From assembly GCF_027579695.1 (NCBI RefSeq), contig NC_083571.1:84457888-84521887 (forward strand): a DNA stretch of 64,000 nt, given 5' to 3'. The translations under genes and the position numbers were made by a program. The DNA comes from Neoarius graeffei. Taxonomy: Eukaryota > Chordata > Actinopteri > Siluriformes > Ariidae. The first letter of the stretch is position 1. Each line of letters opens with the position of its first letter. Below, piece by piece: positions 40,661 through 51,309 of this stretch. A model generated the notes under the pieces. It was not told where the DNA came from, ran no database searches, and saw only the letters and a program-made list of their open reading frames with translations.

Positions 40661-41632
40661 TTAAGCTAGTATCTCACTGGGCTGCGACAGCTTGCGAACG
40701 TCATTCGTGAGAGAGTTTCCAGGGATGTGATTTTTTCGCGAATTCGCGGAATTCCGCTTTTTTCACCTCAAAATTTGAAAAAAAAATTTTTTCCGATTTT
40801 TCACTCAAAAATCCGCATTCATATCCTATTCGTTCCGACTGTCAGTAATTCCGTCATTGAGATGAAACGAGGTACGTGATTGGCCCATCACTCTGTAACA
40901 ACCAATGAACGCGCTTGTTAGATAGCTGTATGTGAACTCGCTTCAAACAAAGAGTTGAAAGATGGCAACCTCCGTGATTGAGCGTAAAGATGCACCTGAT
41001 CATCAGTTTGGTGTGTGTGTGTTTTTAAAGTAAATAAACATGGGGAAGAAGAAAAAAACAACCCAGCTCATTTCTTTCCCCATAATAAACCTGTGAGTGG
41101 TGATGGTGTCACTGCACGTGCGACAGTTGGGTATGTTTTCGCGGGGTGACGAAGGTTGCCGCGGCAACGGGGCCTCGCGCCATCTGTTGCTTCCTGGATG
41201 CGCATGCGCACGCTATGAAAGCTGTGGTGAAAAGGTTAGCGTCGGAGGCTAAACCTTTTGAGGAGAAAAGAAGGGGTGGTTTTTATTTGTTTGTTTTAGG
41301 GTGTATTCAGACCAGGATAGTTCGATAGTTCACTTGCTTTGGTCCGAACCAAATGTTTTTTTATTTTTTCATTTTGGTGCGGTTCGCTTTCACACTGTAC
41401 ATTTTAGTAAGCGGACCAAAATCTGTCAACAAAGCCACGCGCCCTGAGGTCGTTCAGCTATTGGTCAGAGACGACACGCGCACAAAGCGTTAAGTTCAAC
41501 AGTAGTCATGGAGGCTTTCCGTGCTGTTATTCTTTTTAATGTCATCAAAGCTATATGTTTTTTCCAGTTTTTACAATTGTGCGATTACTATGCTGTTGTA
41601 CAAGTAATTTATCAACGACGATGACAAAGGGC

Positions 41633-42005
41633 GGGCGGCACGGTGGTGTAGTGGTTAGCGCTGTCGCCTCACAGCAAGAAGGTCCTGGGTTCGAGCCCCG
41701 GGGCCGGCAAGGGCCTTTCTGTGCAGAGTTTGCATGTTCTCCCCGTGTCCGCGTGGGTTTCCTCCGGGTGCTCCGGTTTCCCCCACAGTCCAAAGACATG
41801 CAGGCTAGGTTAACTGGTGACTCTAAATTGACTGTAGGTGTGAATGTGAGTGTGAATGGTTGTCTGTGTCTATGTGTCAGCCCTGTGATGACCTGGCGAC
41901 TTGTCCAGGGTGTACCCCGCCTTTCGCCCGTAGTCAGCTGGGATAGGCTCCAGCTTGCCTGCGACCCTGTAGAACAGGATAAAGCGGCTAGAGATAATGA
42001 GATGA
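41633..42005 (+). repeat. tRNA-headed SINE, tail type A (full length)
   Basis: A 13-bp perfect target duplication GATGACAAAGGGC (41620-41632 and 42006-42018). Starts GGGCGGCACGGTGGTGTAGT, box B GGGTTCGAGCCCC, ends AGCGGCTAGAGATAATGA. This is the cleanest copy in the window and defines the unit as about 373 bp. Confidence 0.97.
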
Positions 42006-42117
42006 GATGACAAAGGGCAAAGCGGCTACGGAGGATAGCGCTGATGAGCGCACATCATGTTGTGACAGTTCTGGCTCTTCACGCAAGACGGAGGAGGTGT
42101 GTGTCGGGATATTCGCC

Positions 42118-42399
42118 TTATCCATCGTAATAGATGAATTTCTTTTTTGCGTCGCTAGTACCGCCACTTTTTGAAAGAATGTCCCTGATTTTAATGTAGG
42201 TCTGACGGAGTTTCTTCACTTTTAGCCGACATTGTTCTGGGGAGCGCGTGAACCCCTTCTCCTTCATTTTCTCACTGAATACAGCAAACACGTCGGCATT
42301 TTTGTGTGTTCTCTCCAAAAGCTCAGATATGTGAACATCTGCCCATATATCCACAAGGGTACGCGTTTCTTCCTCGGCCCACGTTTGCCCCCTACTCAT
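42118..42399 (-). CDS. Harbinger Myb/SANT-like DNA-binding protein (fragment)
   Basis: The minus-strand frame (open from 42558, Met at 42399: MSRGQTWAEEETRTLVDIWA) has the tryptophan-spaced trihelix/MADF-like fold: WAEEETRTLVDIW, ELLERTHKNADVFAVFSEKM, RSPEQCRLKVKKLRQTYIKI. In Harbinger transposons this accessory protein helps recruit the transposase to the ends. The frame stops after KKKFIYYDG, where full-length relatives continue, so it is probably a truncated first exon. Confidence 0.8.
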   Translation of the reverse strand: MSRGQTWAEEETRTLVDIWADVHISELLERTHKNADVFAVFSEKMKEKGFTRSPEQCRLKVKKLRQTYIKIRDILSKSGGTSDAKKKFIYYDG

Positions 42400-43873
42400 T
42401 TTTTGTACTCTGTAGTCTAGCCTACCACTGGTCTGAATGACTGAACGACTGTTGTAAGGTTCCCTTGACAACTGAAACAGTGTTTGCACTTTGCGGTGGA
42501 GTGTCAAGACTCTGTTTCCCATAATGCTCGACAAACGACGGAAGCTCCCGAGGTACAAAAAAGCAAAACTGTCAGATTAGGTCCGGTCTGCTTTCACACC
42601 TCCAAAAGGTCCGCACCAGGGTTCCTTTGGTCCGGACCGAGTCCGACCTTGCAGCTCGGTCTCGGTCCGCTTGTTTGGTCCGGACCAGAGTTCGGTGGTT
42701 TGTATTCAGACCAACCCAAAAGGTTGGTTTCCCAAGGGAAATTTGGTTCGTTTGGTCCGGACCAAACAACGTAGGTGTGAATACGCCCTTAGTTACGTCC
42801 GAAGAAACAGCAGTTTAAATCATGGCTCTAGTTTACAAATCAAAATGGTTACTCAGTGAAAACAAAACAAAAGCTAGAGAGAGGGGGAGCGGTGGGAGTT
42901 TAACCCGGGAAAGTGAGTCTGTGAGGCGGCAGTGATGCTTGACCCCTCCCGCCTCCTCTCACTTTACCTCAGAGTCTCTGCCAACTTCATCACAGATTAT
43001 TTCACCTTTTTCACTCCAACTTAGTTTTAATTTTTGCTCAAAACTTTTCCCACAGTGTGGATGTAAGGTAATTATACACAATTTTGATTTGTTTATTCAA
43101 GATTAAAATGTTAGTGCAAATAATACATACTTGCCAACTTTTCAAAATTCTCATGAGGGAGAAAAGTGCATGAAAGACATTTTCAGTTGGCCGAGGGTCT
43201 GATGCGCGGTTGAAATGATAAAAACAGTGGATCCCAATTAATTGCAAACACATTTTTTGTGAATGTTGTTTAGTGAAAGTGATTTTTATTCTTGCATATG
43301 AAAATCCTCAAGTGAGTGAACACTGTACAGTTCTGTATATGAGTCAGTTTCACAGAAAACATTTTTTTTTTTTTTGTCCGGACGTGTTTTGTTTACATTT
43401 TGAGATTTCTAAAACCTTTTTATCGTCTCATATGATAAAGCATTATCAGTTCTACCTTGCATTTCAAAATTTGACTACTTTGGTTCATAAATGTGTATTT
43501 TGTAGCAAATTTTAGGGTCGAAAATGAGCAAAAATGGCTGTCCCACTGAAAAGAGACTTGTTTTCAGACATGATTCTTAGGCTACGTTCACACTGCAGGC
43601 TGAAGTGACTCAAATCCGATCTTTTCGCCCATATGTGACTTGTATCCGATCTTTTATTGACAATATGAACGACACAGATCCGATTTTTTCAAATCCGACC
43701 CAGGCCGTTTGGATATGTGGTGCTAATTCCAATTCCTATCCGCTCTTTTCATATGCGACTTCAGTCTGAACCGCCAGGTCGCATTCATCCGACTTACACG
43801 TCATCAACAAGCCACAAACGTCACTATTCTGCGCTGAAGTAGGCGGCGGGTCTCTCAAAAAAGTTACAACAAC

Positions 43874-44430
43874 ATGGCGCATAATCACGGGCGCAGATAG
43901 AGGGTGGGACTCGTCATATTTAAATTCACCTCATTCGGTCCCCCCTACTTATAGGGAGGAAAAAACGTCTATGCTGTCTTTCTTTGCATAAGGCAAACCT
44001 CACGGAAAAATCAAAAGACTAATTACCATTCGGTTTATTGAGGTGCACAGCAGTACATACATATAGTTGCAACAACTCACATAAAACAAAACAAAGACTG
44101 ATATTCGGTTGGTTGAGCTGCGCAGACTGCACAGGTTGCGAGCTCGAGCTTGGTTGCTATGGTTACTAACAACAAGTTTGACAGGCATATCGGGGTTGGG
44201 GTTGGTTTGCTGGCAGCTTTGTCCCCCCCCCAGTTTTTTGTCCCCCCCAGTTCAAAAAACGTATCTGCGCCCCTGCGCATGACATCAATGCGAGGGACGC
44301 TTCGGGCTGTGAAGGTTCTGAATCTTCTCAATGGAAGGACGCAGAAGTTAGGGAGCTGATTTCCATTTGGGGGGATGCAGCTATTCAAGCTAGATTGGAT
44401 GGGTCATACCGCAACCGGGCGGTTTTACTT
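43874..44430 (+). pseudogene. Myb-like gene start of the Harbinger element, split by a hAT MITE
   Basis: ATGGCGCAT at 43874 lies just before the MITE. After it, from 44281, the frame gives DINARDASGC, SSQWKDAEVRELISIWGDAA and IQARLDGSYRNRAV, the start of a Myb/SANT-like domain (Trp spacing W-K-D-A-E...ISIWGD). It ends without the C-terminal half. Confidence 0.75.
43886..44275. mobile_element. hAT MITE, GGGCGCAGATA family (short copy)
   Basis: Ends CACGGGCGCAGATA and, inverted, CAGGGGCGCAGATACG. The flanks CGCATAAT and CGCATGAC match at 6 of 8 bases. Collinear with the longer copy at 57205-58012 but lacks that copy's exon-bearing middle. Confidence 0.9.
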
Positions 44431-45068
44431 CCGTAAACACTGGCCATGCTCACTGCATGTGACGTCGTCGTATCCTGCAGTGCGCATGCGGAACACTTTT
44501 AGGTCGCTTTTCGTTCATACTGAGGATCACATACAAGTCGCATATATTTGTTAATGTGAACGACCTCACAAAAAAATCGGATTTCACAAAAAAATCGGAA
44601 TTGAGCATTAAGCCTTGCAGTGTGAACGTAGCGTTAATGTTAGACAAAGGTGGAATTGAAACTTTTTCATGTTCAACGACAAGACTGTGGAAACCACAAT
44701 GGACATATGATGTCACAAATTGAAAATGCCATTAAGAAAAGATATTTTTTCGATGTTTTGTTAATTTTTGTACCTGTCCCAGAGGTTTGTGTCAGTTCTG
44801 TTACCGTGATTAATCACATAACAAAAATAAATGCTCCCATGGATTAAAGTTTTCCGTCGCTATGACGGATTTCCGTCAACTGGGAGCGCTAAAGGTCAAT
44901 AATGAGACTGATGCAGATCCGAGGAAAAAAGGGGGGGGTAGGCCCATAGGTCTGACACCTATGTGATTTAGAACTTCACCAAGCTGCTGTGATTGCCTGT
45001 TGTTGAACCCTTTCTTGTGCTATGTTTGAGTATATGTAAAGGAATAAGTTGTTGCACTAGATAGGCAT

Positions 45069-45071
45069 GCA

Positions 45072-45102
<31 letters not shown>

Positions 45103-45105
45103 ATA
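45069..45105. repeat. (AAAT)n microsatellite
   Basis: About nine ATAA units. Confidence 0.95.
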
Positions 45106-46424
45106 CAGCCTCTGCTACTGTCTAGTCCCGGGGAGGCTCGGCGTAGGCCACTGATGAAACTATTTGGCTGTCCTACTACTAGGCAACTAGGTTACTTGTC
45201 TACTACTAATACTAGGCTTTTTGTAGTAGTAGTAATAATGATATTTGCCTACTGAAAGGTGATCAGGTGAAAAAGTTGAAGCCGCAACAAGACCTTTGCT
45301 ATTAAGCCTTTTGTAGGCTTCGGCAGACAACGTCCTGGAAAGGCTGTGTTTTTCTTTGGTTTGATTAGCCTACGATTTAATCTTTAAACATTATGGTTTC
45401 AGCAGTTCGCTTAAACATTGGAGGCTGCAGAGTCGGGCTGCAAGATTTCCCGACACTTGTTTAAGATGCCAAACTTCATAGTAAGGAGAAAATAATTCCA
45501 CAGTATTTACAGCCTCGTCAGTCTCAAAAATTAATTGTGAAGGACCAACGCGAATTAAGTCCCAAAAAAACATCTCGTAGGCCTATATTTTACATTTTCA
45601 AAAAAGTCCGGAATTGGAAGTCGGTCAGTGGAATGTAATGAAGTGTCTCATTCACTAAGCACAAAAGGTCGGAAAACAGTGGAGAAAACAGCTATTGCTT
45701 AAATAGGCTACTAATGTTTTACATTAGTAATTTAGTGTATGTGACAAATAAATTCATTGATTAAATAGATAAAGAAGTGAATACTCCGAAGCTCAAAATT
45801 CAGGAAAGTGGCTCCGGTGTCGCAAGTGCACAAGAACAGTTATTTGAAAGTTAACCTAATGAATTTGTGCGTGCATGTGCGATTTCATGAAGAACCGGGA
45901 CAATTGGCATTCGGTGAAAGATTCACACCTATGACTCATTATATTCATGCGTGCCCTCTCGCCCACTGTTGCTTCGTTTTCCCTATTTACACGAGTGTCT
46001 GAAGATGGAGTTTTCAGAAATCTCCACTCTTCCCAGAGTTTGCGAAAGTAGCTGTTTTCAGTGACTGAAACCTCTGTATAGGTGTGAATGAGAGGTGCAA
46101 CCGAATAAATAAATATGCGTCTTTTTTATCCGGCTACATGTAGGCTATCACTGTGCAAAGCCTCTAATGTTGAAATAGTAGTAATATTTGTTAAAATAAC
46201 AGTAGGCTAATTTCCACAATAATTGGTAAAATGGCACAAGGGATGTGATGGGGGGATGGCCATTTTATAAGGGGGATGATTTGAGATTTTTATTTCAGAA
46301 GGGGGATGCCTCCCCCCACATCCTCCCTCAACTCGAGTACTGCGTATAAGGCCATATTTCACCGGACATAGGCCCTTTGATTTCCATCACTAGAGTGCGT
46401 CAAATTACTTTCGGTTTTGCCAGC

Positions 46425-46640
46425 ATGGATAGGCTTCTTTTAAATGAAGGCACAGATGTGTCGGTCATCAACAAAACGGTAAAGAATAAGTGGAGATGGG
46501 GCTTGGCTAAATGAAATGGGCGATAATGGCAAGCCATTTAGTTCATGGTGCAAAAAGATGAAAATGGCAGGTGTGTGCTTTTGTGTAGTTTGCCATAAAA
46601 AAAAGTCTATGGAAGCAATGGTAAAAAACTAGATGCCTTT
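46425..46640 (+). pseudogene. Relic of a hAT-type zinc-finger exon in element H
   Basis: MDRLLLNEGTDVSVINKTVK then, across a stop or shift, GDNGKPFSSWCKKMKM and AGVCFCVVCHKK. The spacing of Trp-Cys, Cys-x-Cys-x2-Cys resembles the N-terminal finger seen in some fish hAT-derived proteins. It is badly decayed. Confidence 0.5.
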
Positions 46641-48202
46641 GGCTTCACTGCGAAGAAGCAGAAAAAGTGAACTTTCACTTTACTTTTCTTGTTTCCTGGT
46701 TTTATGTCAACAGATTTTCTTATTTTTCTTTCTGTTCCACTCTTTTGAAAGCATGGTTCAAGTTCGACTGCACTTGCACTTTTCTCTTAACCACTGTTGT
46801 GCATTACTAAAGTATTGTTGAAATAAATTTTGCACTTTGCCCTGAAAACTTGATGTTTCATCACTTATAGCCAGTAATGACGATGGTAAAGTCTTGCCTT
46901 AGCTTTAGTCATTGTTAAAATTATGTAAATGTACTATAAGTAGGGGCCGAGGGGATAATGGACAACACGGCGTTTAAAATTTGACGCATCGCTGGCGTGG
47001 TAGGGGCCAACGACATGGAGCTTTTTTTTTTCAGTCAGATGATTTTTTTTTTTTTGCTTTAATCCATGTGCTCCCAAAAGCTATTATTGAAATTATTTGT
47101 TGCCAAGGATCTACATATTCTCACCTTTTATATGGATGGCAGAATGAACTGAATCTGAGAATATTTACTTAAAAATTTCAGTTTTGGTAAGTAGTCTATG
47201 CATGACTAATTTTTTGTGTCAATCCTGTTACCCTGTCTAAACGGGGTGTGCAGTAACTTAATCAAATATTAGAAGTTGCCATACATAAGAAGCAAACCAG
47301 GAGACTACCAGGAGCAATAGAGTTTAATAAATAATGGTGGATAAATTCTTATGTTGCATCATGTTTGTTTGAAAAGGCACATTTAGGTATGTTCAACTTC
47401 TACAGTAATTGAAAGTATAAATTTTGTTTTTCCTTATACAATTTTCTATTTATTCTAATGCAGATGATTTAATTTAGAATGACATTTTTAGGTTTCATGT
47501 TTTGGCTTTTTGTCAGTTAAGAATCATTGAATTTACTATAGGGGCTGAGAGTTGCATGTTGACCATTAAATTGGCTTGAATTTGTTAATCATGACAAGTT
47601 TTTTCTTGTGTGTTTGCTTGCCATTTTAGTACAATTTTTAAGTCAGAAAACCCCAGAACCCAGGAGCTTCGGGGGGCTTCGCCCCCCCTTGTCCCCCCAC
47701 CAGGGTGCTGCCTTGGACCAGCTGGGAGCCTGCGGCCCCCAGACCCCCGGCTAAAATTTTCAGATAATTTCACCAGCCCCAAATCGCATCCCTGAGTTTC
47801 AAAAGTCTCTTGAAACATTCTTGGGGCTTCTCAATTTCCTTGCATGAGTCACAAAGTGTCGCTCCTTCATTGCTGAAATTTTGAGCATGTTCAAAAAATT
47901 AGTGTGACAAAATTTCTCTCAAAATAGCTGCAAATGCGTCGCTGGTGTCACAAAGTTGTCACGAACCCTTCTCAAGTCAGTTTCCGTGAGACAGGAAGTG
48001 CGAGTTAAGCGGTTCTTGACATATTATGGATTGTGGAATAGGACAATTTTTTGTATTTTTATTATTTACTGTTTGACCTCAAACGCATTAAGAAGACAGG
48101 AAATTCCACTAATTAACTTTTGACAAGGCACACCTTTTAATTGAAAAGCATTCCAGGTGACAACCTCATGAAGTTTGTTAAGCTAATGCTAAAGTGTCAT
48201 CA

Positions 48203-48380
48203 TGGTGTAATGGTTAGAGAAGTAGCTTTAGGCTCAAAAGGTTGCTGGTTTAGTTCTCTAGACCAGCAGGAATGGCTGAAGTGCACCTGAGTAAGCCACT
48301 TAACCCTCAAATGCTCCCCAGGCTCCGTTATATCTTACTCTAGGTAAGAGAGTCTGCTAAACGCCATTAATGTAACATAA
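48203..48380 (+). repeat. tRNA-derived SINE of a second family
   Basis: Box A GGTGTAATGGTTAGAGAAGT, a box-B-like GCTGGTTTAGTTCTCTAG, CAGGAATGGCTGAAGTGC and the tail AGAGTCTGCTAAACGCC-TTAATGTAA, a tail shared by several fish SINEs. It sits in the Tc1-type MITE. Confidence 0.8.
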
Positions 48381-48721
48381 GGTAAATGGTGGCTACTTTG
48401 AAGACTCTCAAAGTGAAACTTTGTTTTCCACATCTGTTATTTCATAGTTTTGACGTCTTCAATATTGTTCTACAGTGTAGAAAATGGTCAAAATACAGAA
48501 CTATGTATGAATGAGTAGGTGTCCAAACTTTTGACTGGTGTGTGTGAGATATATAATATACTTTTTTTTTTTAAAATAAAGGATTCTGTAAGGGAACTAT
48601 AGGATATTCATGACCTGAATATTCGTGATATTGCTATAGCCGACAGTAGTAATCAGACATATTCAAGTTAGTGTCTTTATTTGCTTTGAAACACTTGTCA
48701 AGCTTCATCATTCCAGTTATT

Positions 48722-48748
48722 AGTGTGCTTGCCAAAGGCAAGCACACT
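48722..48748. repeat. Perfect 12-bp hairpin
   Basis: AGTGTGCTTGCC, AAA, GGCAAGCACACT. It marks the start of the repeat that follows. Confidence 0.9.
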
Positions 48749-49600
48749 ATTGCTCTTAAGTTTACTTATTCTGCCTTATTGCGACACGTTTTTTGGATCC
48801 ACTACTCCTCCTAGGGCGTTCAAGATAGAGACACCGTTCCAACTCTGAGATGTCTGGCCTGAAGTGGTGTAGTGTGCTTGTATACAGCTTTTGGATCAAC
48901 GCACCCGTTCTCTTGTTCTTGTAATTTTTCTTTTGGTTTTTTCCCATAGAGAATGAATAGGGCTCATGAATCGAATCATCCTACTCGGACACGCTCCATT
49001 GCCGATGCACCAAACCTCATGTGATACTTCAGGCCAACTCCCCCGACACATACATGCAATCGGTTCTGACCCACACTCATATTTTTCCTTTCTTTGTGCT
49101 CATCCCTTTTTCCTCCATAGGCTTGCATTGATTTTTGGCCCCATTGAAAATGAATGGTGTTTCAGGAGAAAAACTTTCCATCAATTTTTTTAACCAAGTG
49201 ACCAAACTTCAAGAAACTTCACTTGATGCCTCAGCCCAAGTCCCCGCACAGATCCATCCCCTCATCTGAGACCTGCACTCGTCTTTTCCTTGGTTTTCAC
49301 GCATCTCTTTTTACCTCCATAGGCTTCCATTGATTTTTAGCCCCATTCAAATGAATGGAGTTTTGCTCAGTAACACTTCACCACACATCCACCAAACTTC
49401 ATATGGCACCTCAGGCCAAATCACCCATCACACACGATATCGGTTCTGACCCGCACTCGTCTTTGTCTTGCCTTTCATCTGTCCATTTTTTCTCCATTTT
49501 GCTGCTAATCAATGGAAGCTTGACTGAGTCATTCCTCTCTTCCCCCATAGGTGATGATGCATTTGGCAAGAATCTGCTCATTTGAGACTTTGACAACAAA
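48749..49600. repeat. About 190-bp diverged tandem repeats
   Basis: The motif 'tccataggcttnnattgattttt-gccccatt' followed by AATGAATGG, 'caccaaacttca' and 'tctgacccncactcgtctt' recurs with starts near 48940, 49118, 49316 and 49495. No coding frame is kept between units. Confidence 0.65.
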
Positions 49601-49611
49601 TCAACTTCAAC

Positions 49612-49645
49612 TCAATGGCCACTTTATTAGGAATACTTACACGCA
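49612..49645 (+). mobile_element. Tc1-like end fragment
   Basis: CAATGGCCACTTTATTAGGA matches the terminal sequence of the relic at 16503. Confidence 0.6.
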
Positions 49646-49659
49646 CACACGATAGCAAT

Positions 49660-50150
49660 TAGCATATAAGCATTCACGTGTTACCATGCTAACTGTTAGC
49701 ATGTTACCCATTACGATATCATGCCTGCTGTTAGCTCGCGAGTTGTTAGCATGTTCACCATTAGCATATTATCATGAGAGCTGTTAACGTTAGGATTAGC
49801 ATGGTAGCATGCAGAGTTCACGTTTGCTGTTAGCGAGTTCGCCTGAGCATGTTAGCCGTTAGCATGTCACCCTCAGCGTGTTAGCATGCTAAAAGTTAAC
49901 ATACTAGCCATTAGCATGTTAGCTGTTAACATGATAGCTGTCAGCATATTAGCCTTAAAGTGTTAGAATTTTAACAAATAGCATGTTAATCATTAGCATG
50001 TTAGAATGCTAACTGTTAGCATGTTATCTATTAGCATGTTAGCATTAATATGCTAGTATGCTAGCTTTTAGCATGTTAGTATGCTAACTGTTAGCATGTT
50101 GGCATTAGCATGTTGGCCTGCTAGCTTTTAGCATGCTAGCTGTTCTGCTA
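49660..50150. repeat. Degenerate (GTTAGCATG)n array
   Basis: More than 20 copies of TTAGCATG or its inverse-like CATGCTAA with 5-12 nt spacers. The 8-9-bp unit is itself nearly palindromic. Confidence 0.9.
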
Positions 50151-50344
50151 CACCTCAGCAAGCATACTTTGCATTTTCTCTGCGGAAATGCAGTCTGCTT
50201 TATTGTTTAAACTTGTACCTTGGCATGTCTTTTAGGTCAGAGTTAGTCATGCAAGCAACTAGTTCACTACGTTCCATATTTAACCCTTTCATGTACAGCG
50301 TCATCCACTCTTTCACTGGACAGTCAATTAAAGGGTGGTGGGTT

Positions 50345-50720
50345 GTATGTGTGGTTTTTTTAATCCTTTATTTTACCAGGAATGTCCTATTGAGATACAT
50401 TATCTCTTCTTCCAGGGAGTCCTGGCCAAGGTGGCAGCAAATAAAGTTTCAATACACAGACAACATACACATGGAACATGCAACATTAACACATATAAGC
50501 ACACAGGCATTCCAAAAAAATGAAAATAAAATAAACACAGACTAAGCACATAGACATTCCAGATGTCAACATTTCAGATGTTATGGACAAGAAAAAATAA
50601 AAAATGAATTAAAGATATAAGGGTTAAAAATTATGAAAAACAATGGCACTGTTGTGTGAGAACTGAGTTTAAAAGATTTTTAAAAGACATTTAGGGAGTC
50701 CAAATTTAAAGTAATTTTTG
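50345..50720. repeat. Probable old interspersed repeat fragment
   Basis: TTTTACCAGGAATGTCCTAT and TTGAGATACATTATCTCTTC resemble a repeat found near many fish genes. Ends cannot be placed; the rest of 50720-50997 shows nothing. Confidence 0.35.
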
Positions 50721-50997
50721 TAATACAAGATGTAAATCACCACTCATTTGAGCATTCTTGTAAATTAATGTAAACTTGTGTAGCTCTCAAAACAAAATGT
50801 CATTCTCAACTAACTGTCTCTACATTTCAAAAACCTAAAGTTTTGGTACCAGACTCCATTAATCACTTGAGTGCGTTTGTTTTGTTGTAAAAACAAAGTT
50901 TTTCTTTCCTGCTTGCTTTATATAAAAGTCTTAAAACTAAAAGAATTGTGTCTGGGTTCAGTCATTTCACATTCTGATCACAGCTACCCCTGGCTTT

Positions 50998-51118
50998 TGC
51001 CTACGTCCCAAACCGCACGCTCTTTTCCTAAATACTACATCAAACACTAGTACACCTGTTACCATAGACAATCACTATAGTGCGTACTACTCAACTAAGT
51101 GGTTTTGGACGCAGCCTC
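50998..51118. mobile_element. Short MITE upstream of plpp6
   Basis: GCCTACGTCCCAAACC at the left pairs with inverted GGTTTTGGACGCAGCC at the right around an AGTACACC...GTGCGTACT core. No coding capacity. Confidence 0.6.
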
Positions 51119-51309
51119 ATGTTGGGTCACGTGGTTCAGATTTGAGGCTCTCCGGCTGCTCTTTCTGCTGTAAGAGGTTTTCAAAGATGGCGGTCCTCCA
51201 CGGTACGGATGGATGCGAGGACAGGCGTTGCCTCTAAAACGGTGAACTTACATTTTGGCGGTGTTGAATGGATATAGCAGTGATTTAAAGCAAGATATAT
51301 TTGTTCACC
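51119..51309 (+). promoter_or_regulatory. plpp6 promoter and 5' leader with E-box and short uORF
   Basis: GGGTCACGTGGTTC contains a CACGTG E-box (about 51127). AAAGATGGCGGTC is a YY1-like site and also the start of a 16-codon upstream reading frame (ATG 51187, stop TAA 51235). The main start has a good Kozak context (CACCATGC). Confidence 0.5.

Larger units (their letters stand above)
41299..42788 (-). mobile_element. PIF/Harbinger element with Myb-like gene, split by a SINE
   Basis: TTA duplicated at 41296-41298 and 42789-42791. Ends GGGTGTATTCAGACCAGGAT and, inverted, GGGCGTATTCACACCTACGT, followed by GGTCCGGACCAAA-type inverted motifs. Contains the Myb/SANT-like reading frame at 42118-42558 but no DDE transposase, so it is non-autonomous. 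Confidence 0.92.
43580..44633 (+). mobile_element. PIF/Harbinger element with broken Myb-like gene
   Basis: TTA duplicated at 43577-43579 and 44634-44636. Ends GGCTACGTTCACACTGCAGG and, inverted, CGCTACGTTCACACTGCAAG. Subterminal TCCGATCTTTT / AAAAATCGGATTT motifs recur. A Myb-like coding start at 43874 is interrupted by the hAT MITE at 43886-44275. Confidence 0.9.
40720..47794 (+). mobile_element. hAT-like element H (7.1 kb) with several nested insertions
   Basis: Ends CAGGGATGTGATTTTTTCGC and, inverted, CAGGGATGCGATTTGGGGCT; AGTTTC is shared at both junctions (40714-40719 and 47795-47800), so the full 8-bp duplication has decayed. The interior carries two Harbinger elements (41299-42788 and 43580-44633) and a relic coding exon (46425). 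The stretches 42792-43576, 44637-46424 and 46631-47660 show no other recognisable gene. Confidence 0.65.
40665..48004. mobile_element. Second TTAA-family copy Z2, split by a hAT-like element
   Basis: Starts with the same end as Z1 (GCTAGTATCTCACTGGGCTG) directly after the TTAA shared with Z1, stops at 40719, and resumes at 47795 with the collinear Z1 sequence (AGTTTCAAAAGTCTCTTGAA...). Its right end before TTAA 48005-48008 differs from Z1, so it is truncated or rearranged. Confidence 0.7.
40095..48545. mobile_element. Tc1-type MITE split by nested elements
   Basis: The left end CAAGCCAAAAGTTTGGACAC (40095) pairs with the inverted right end at about 48518-48545 (AGGTGTCCAAACTTTTGACT). The left part stops at 40202 and the right part resumes at 48009 (GCGGTTCTTGACATATTATG). 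The right part carries a SINE at about 48203-48380. The whole unit matches a MITE I recognise from fish genomes. Confidence 0.8.

Noticed and set aside
49660-50150. CRISPR-like array
   Set aside because: Units are short, degenerate and without unique spacers of constant length, and the genome is vertebrate.
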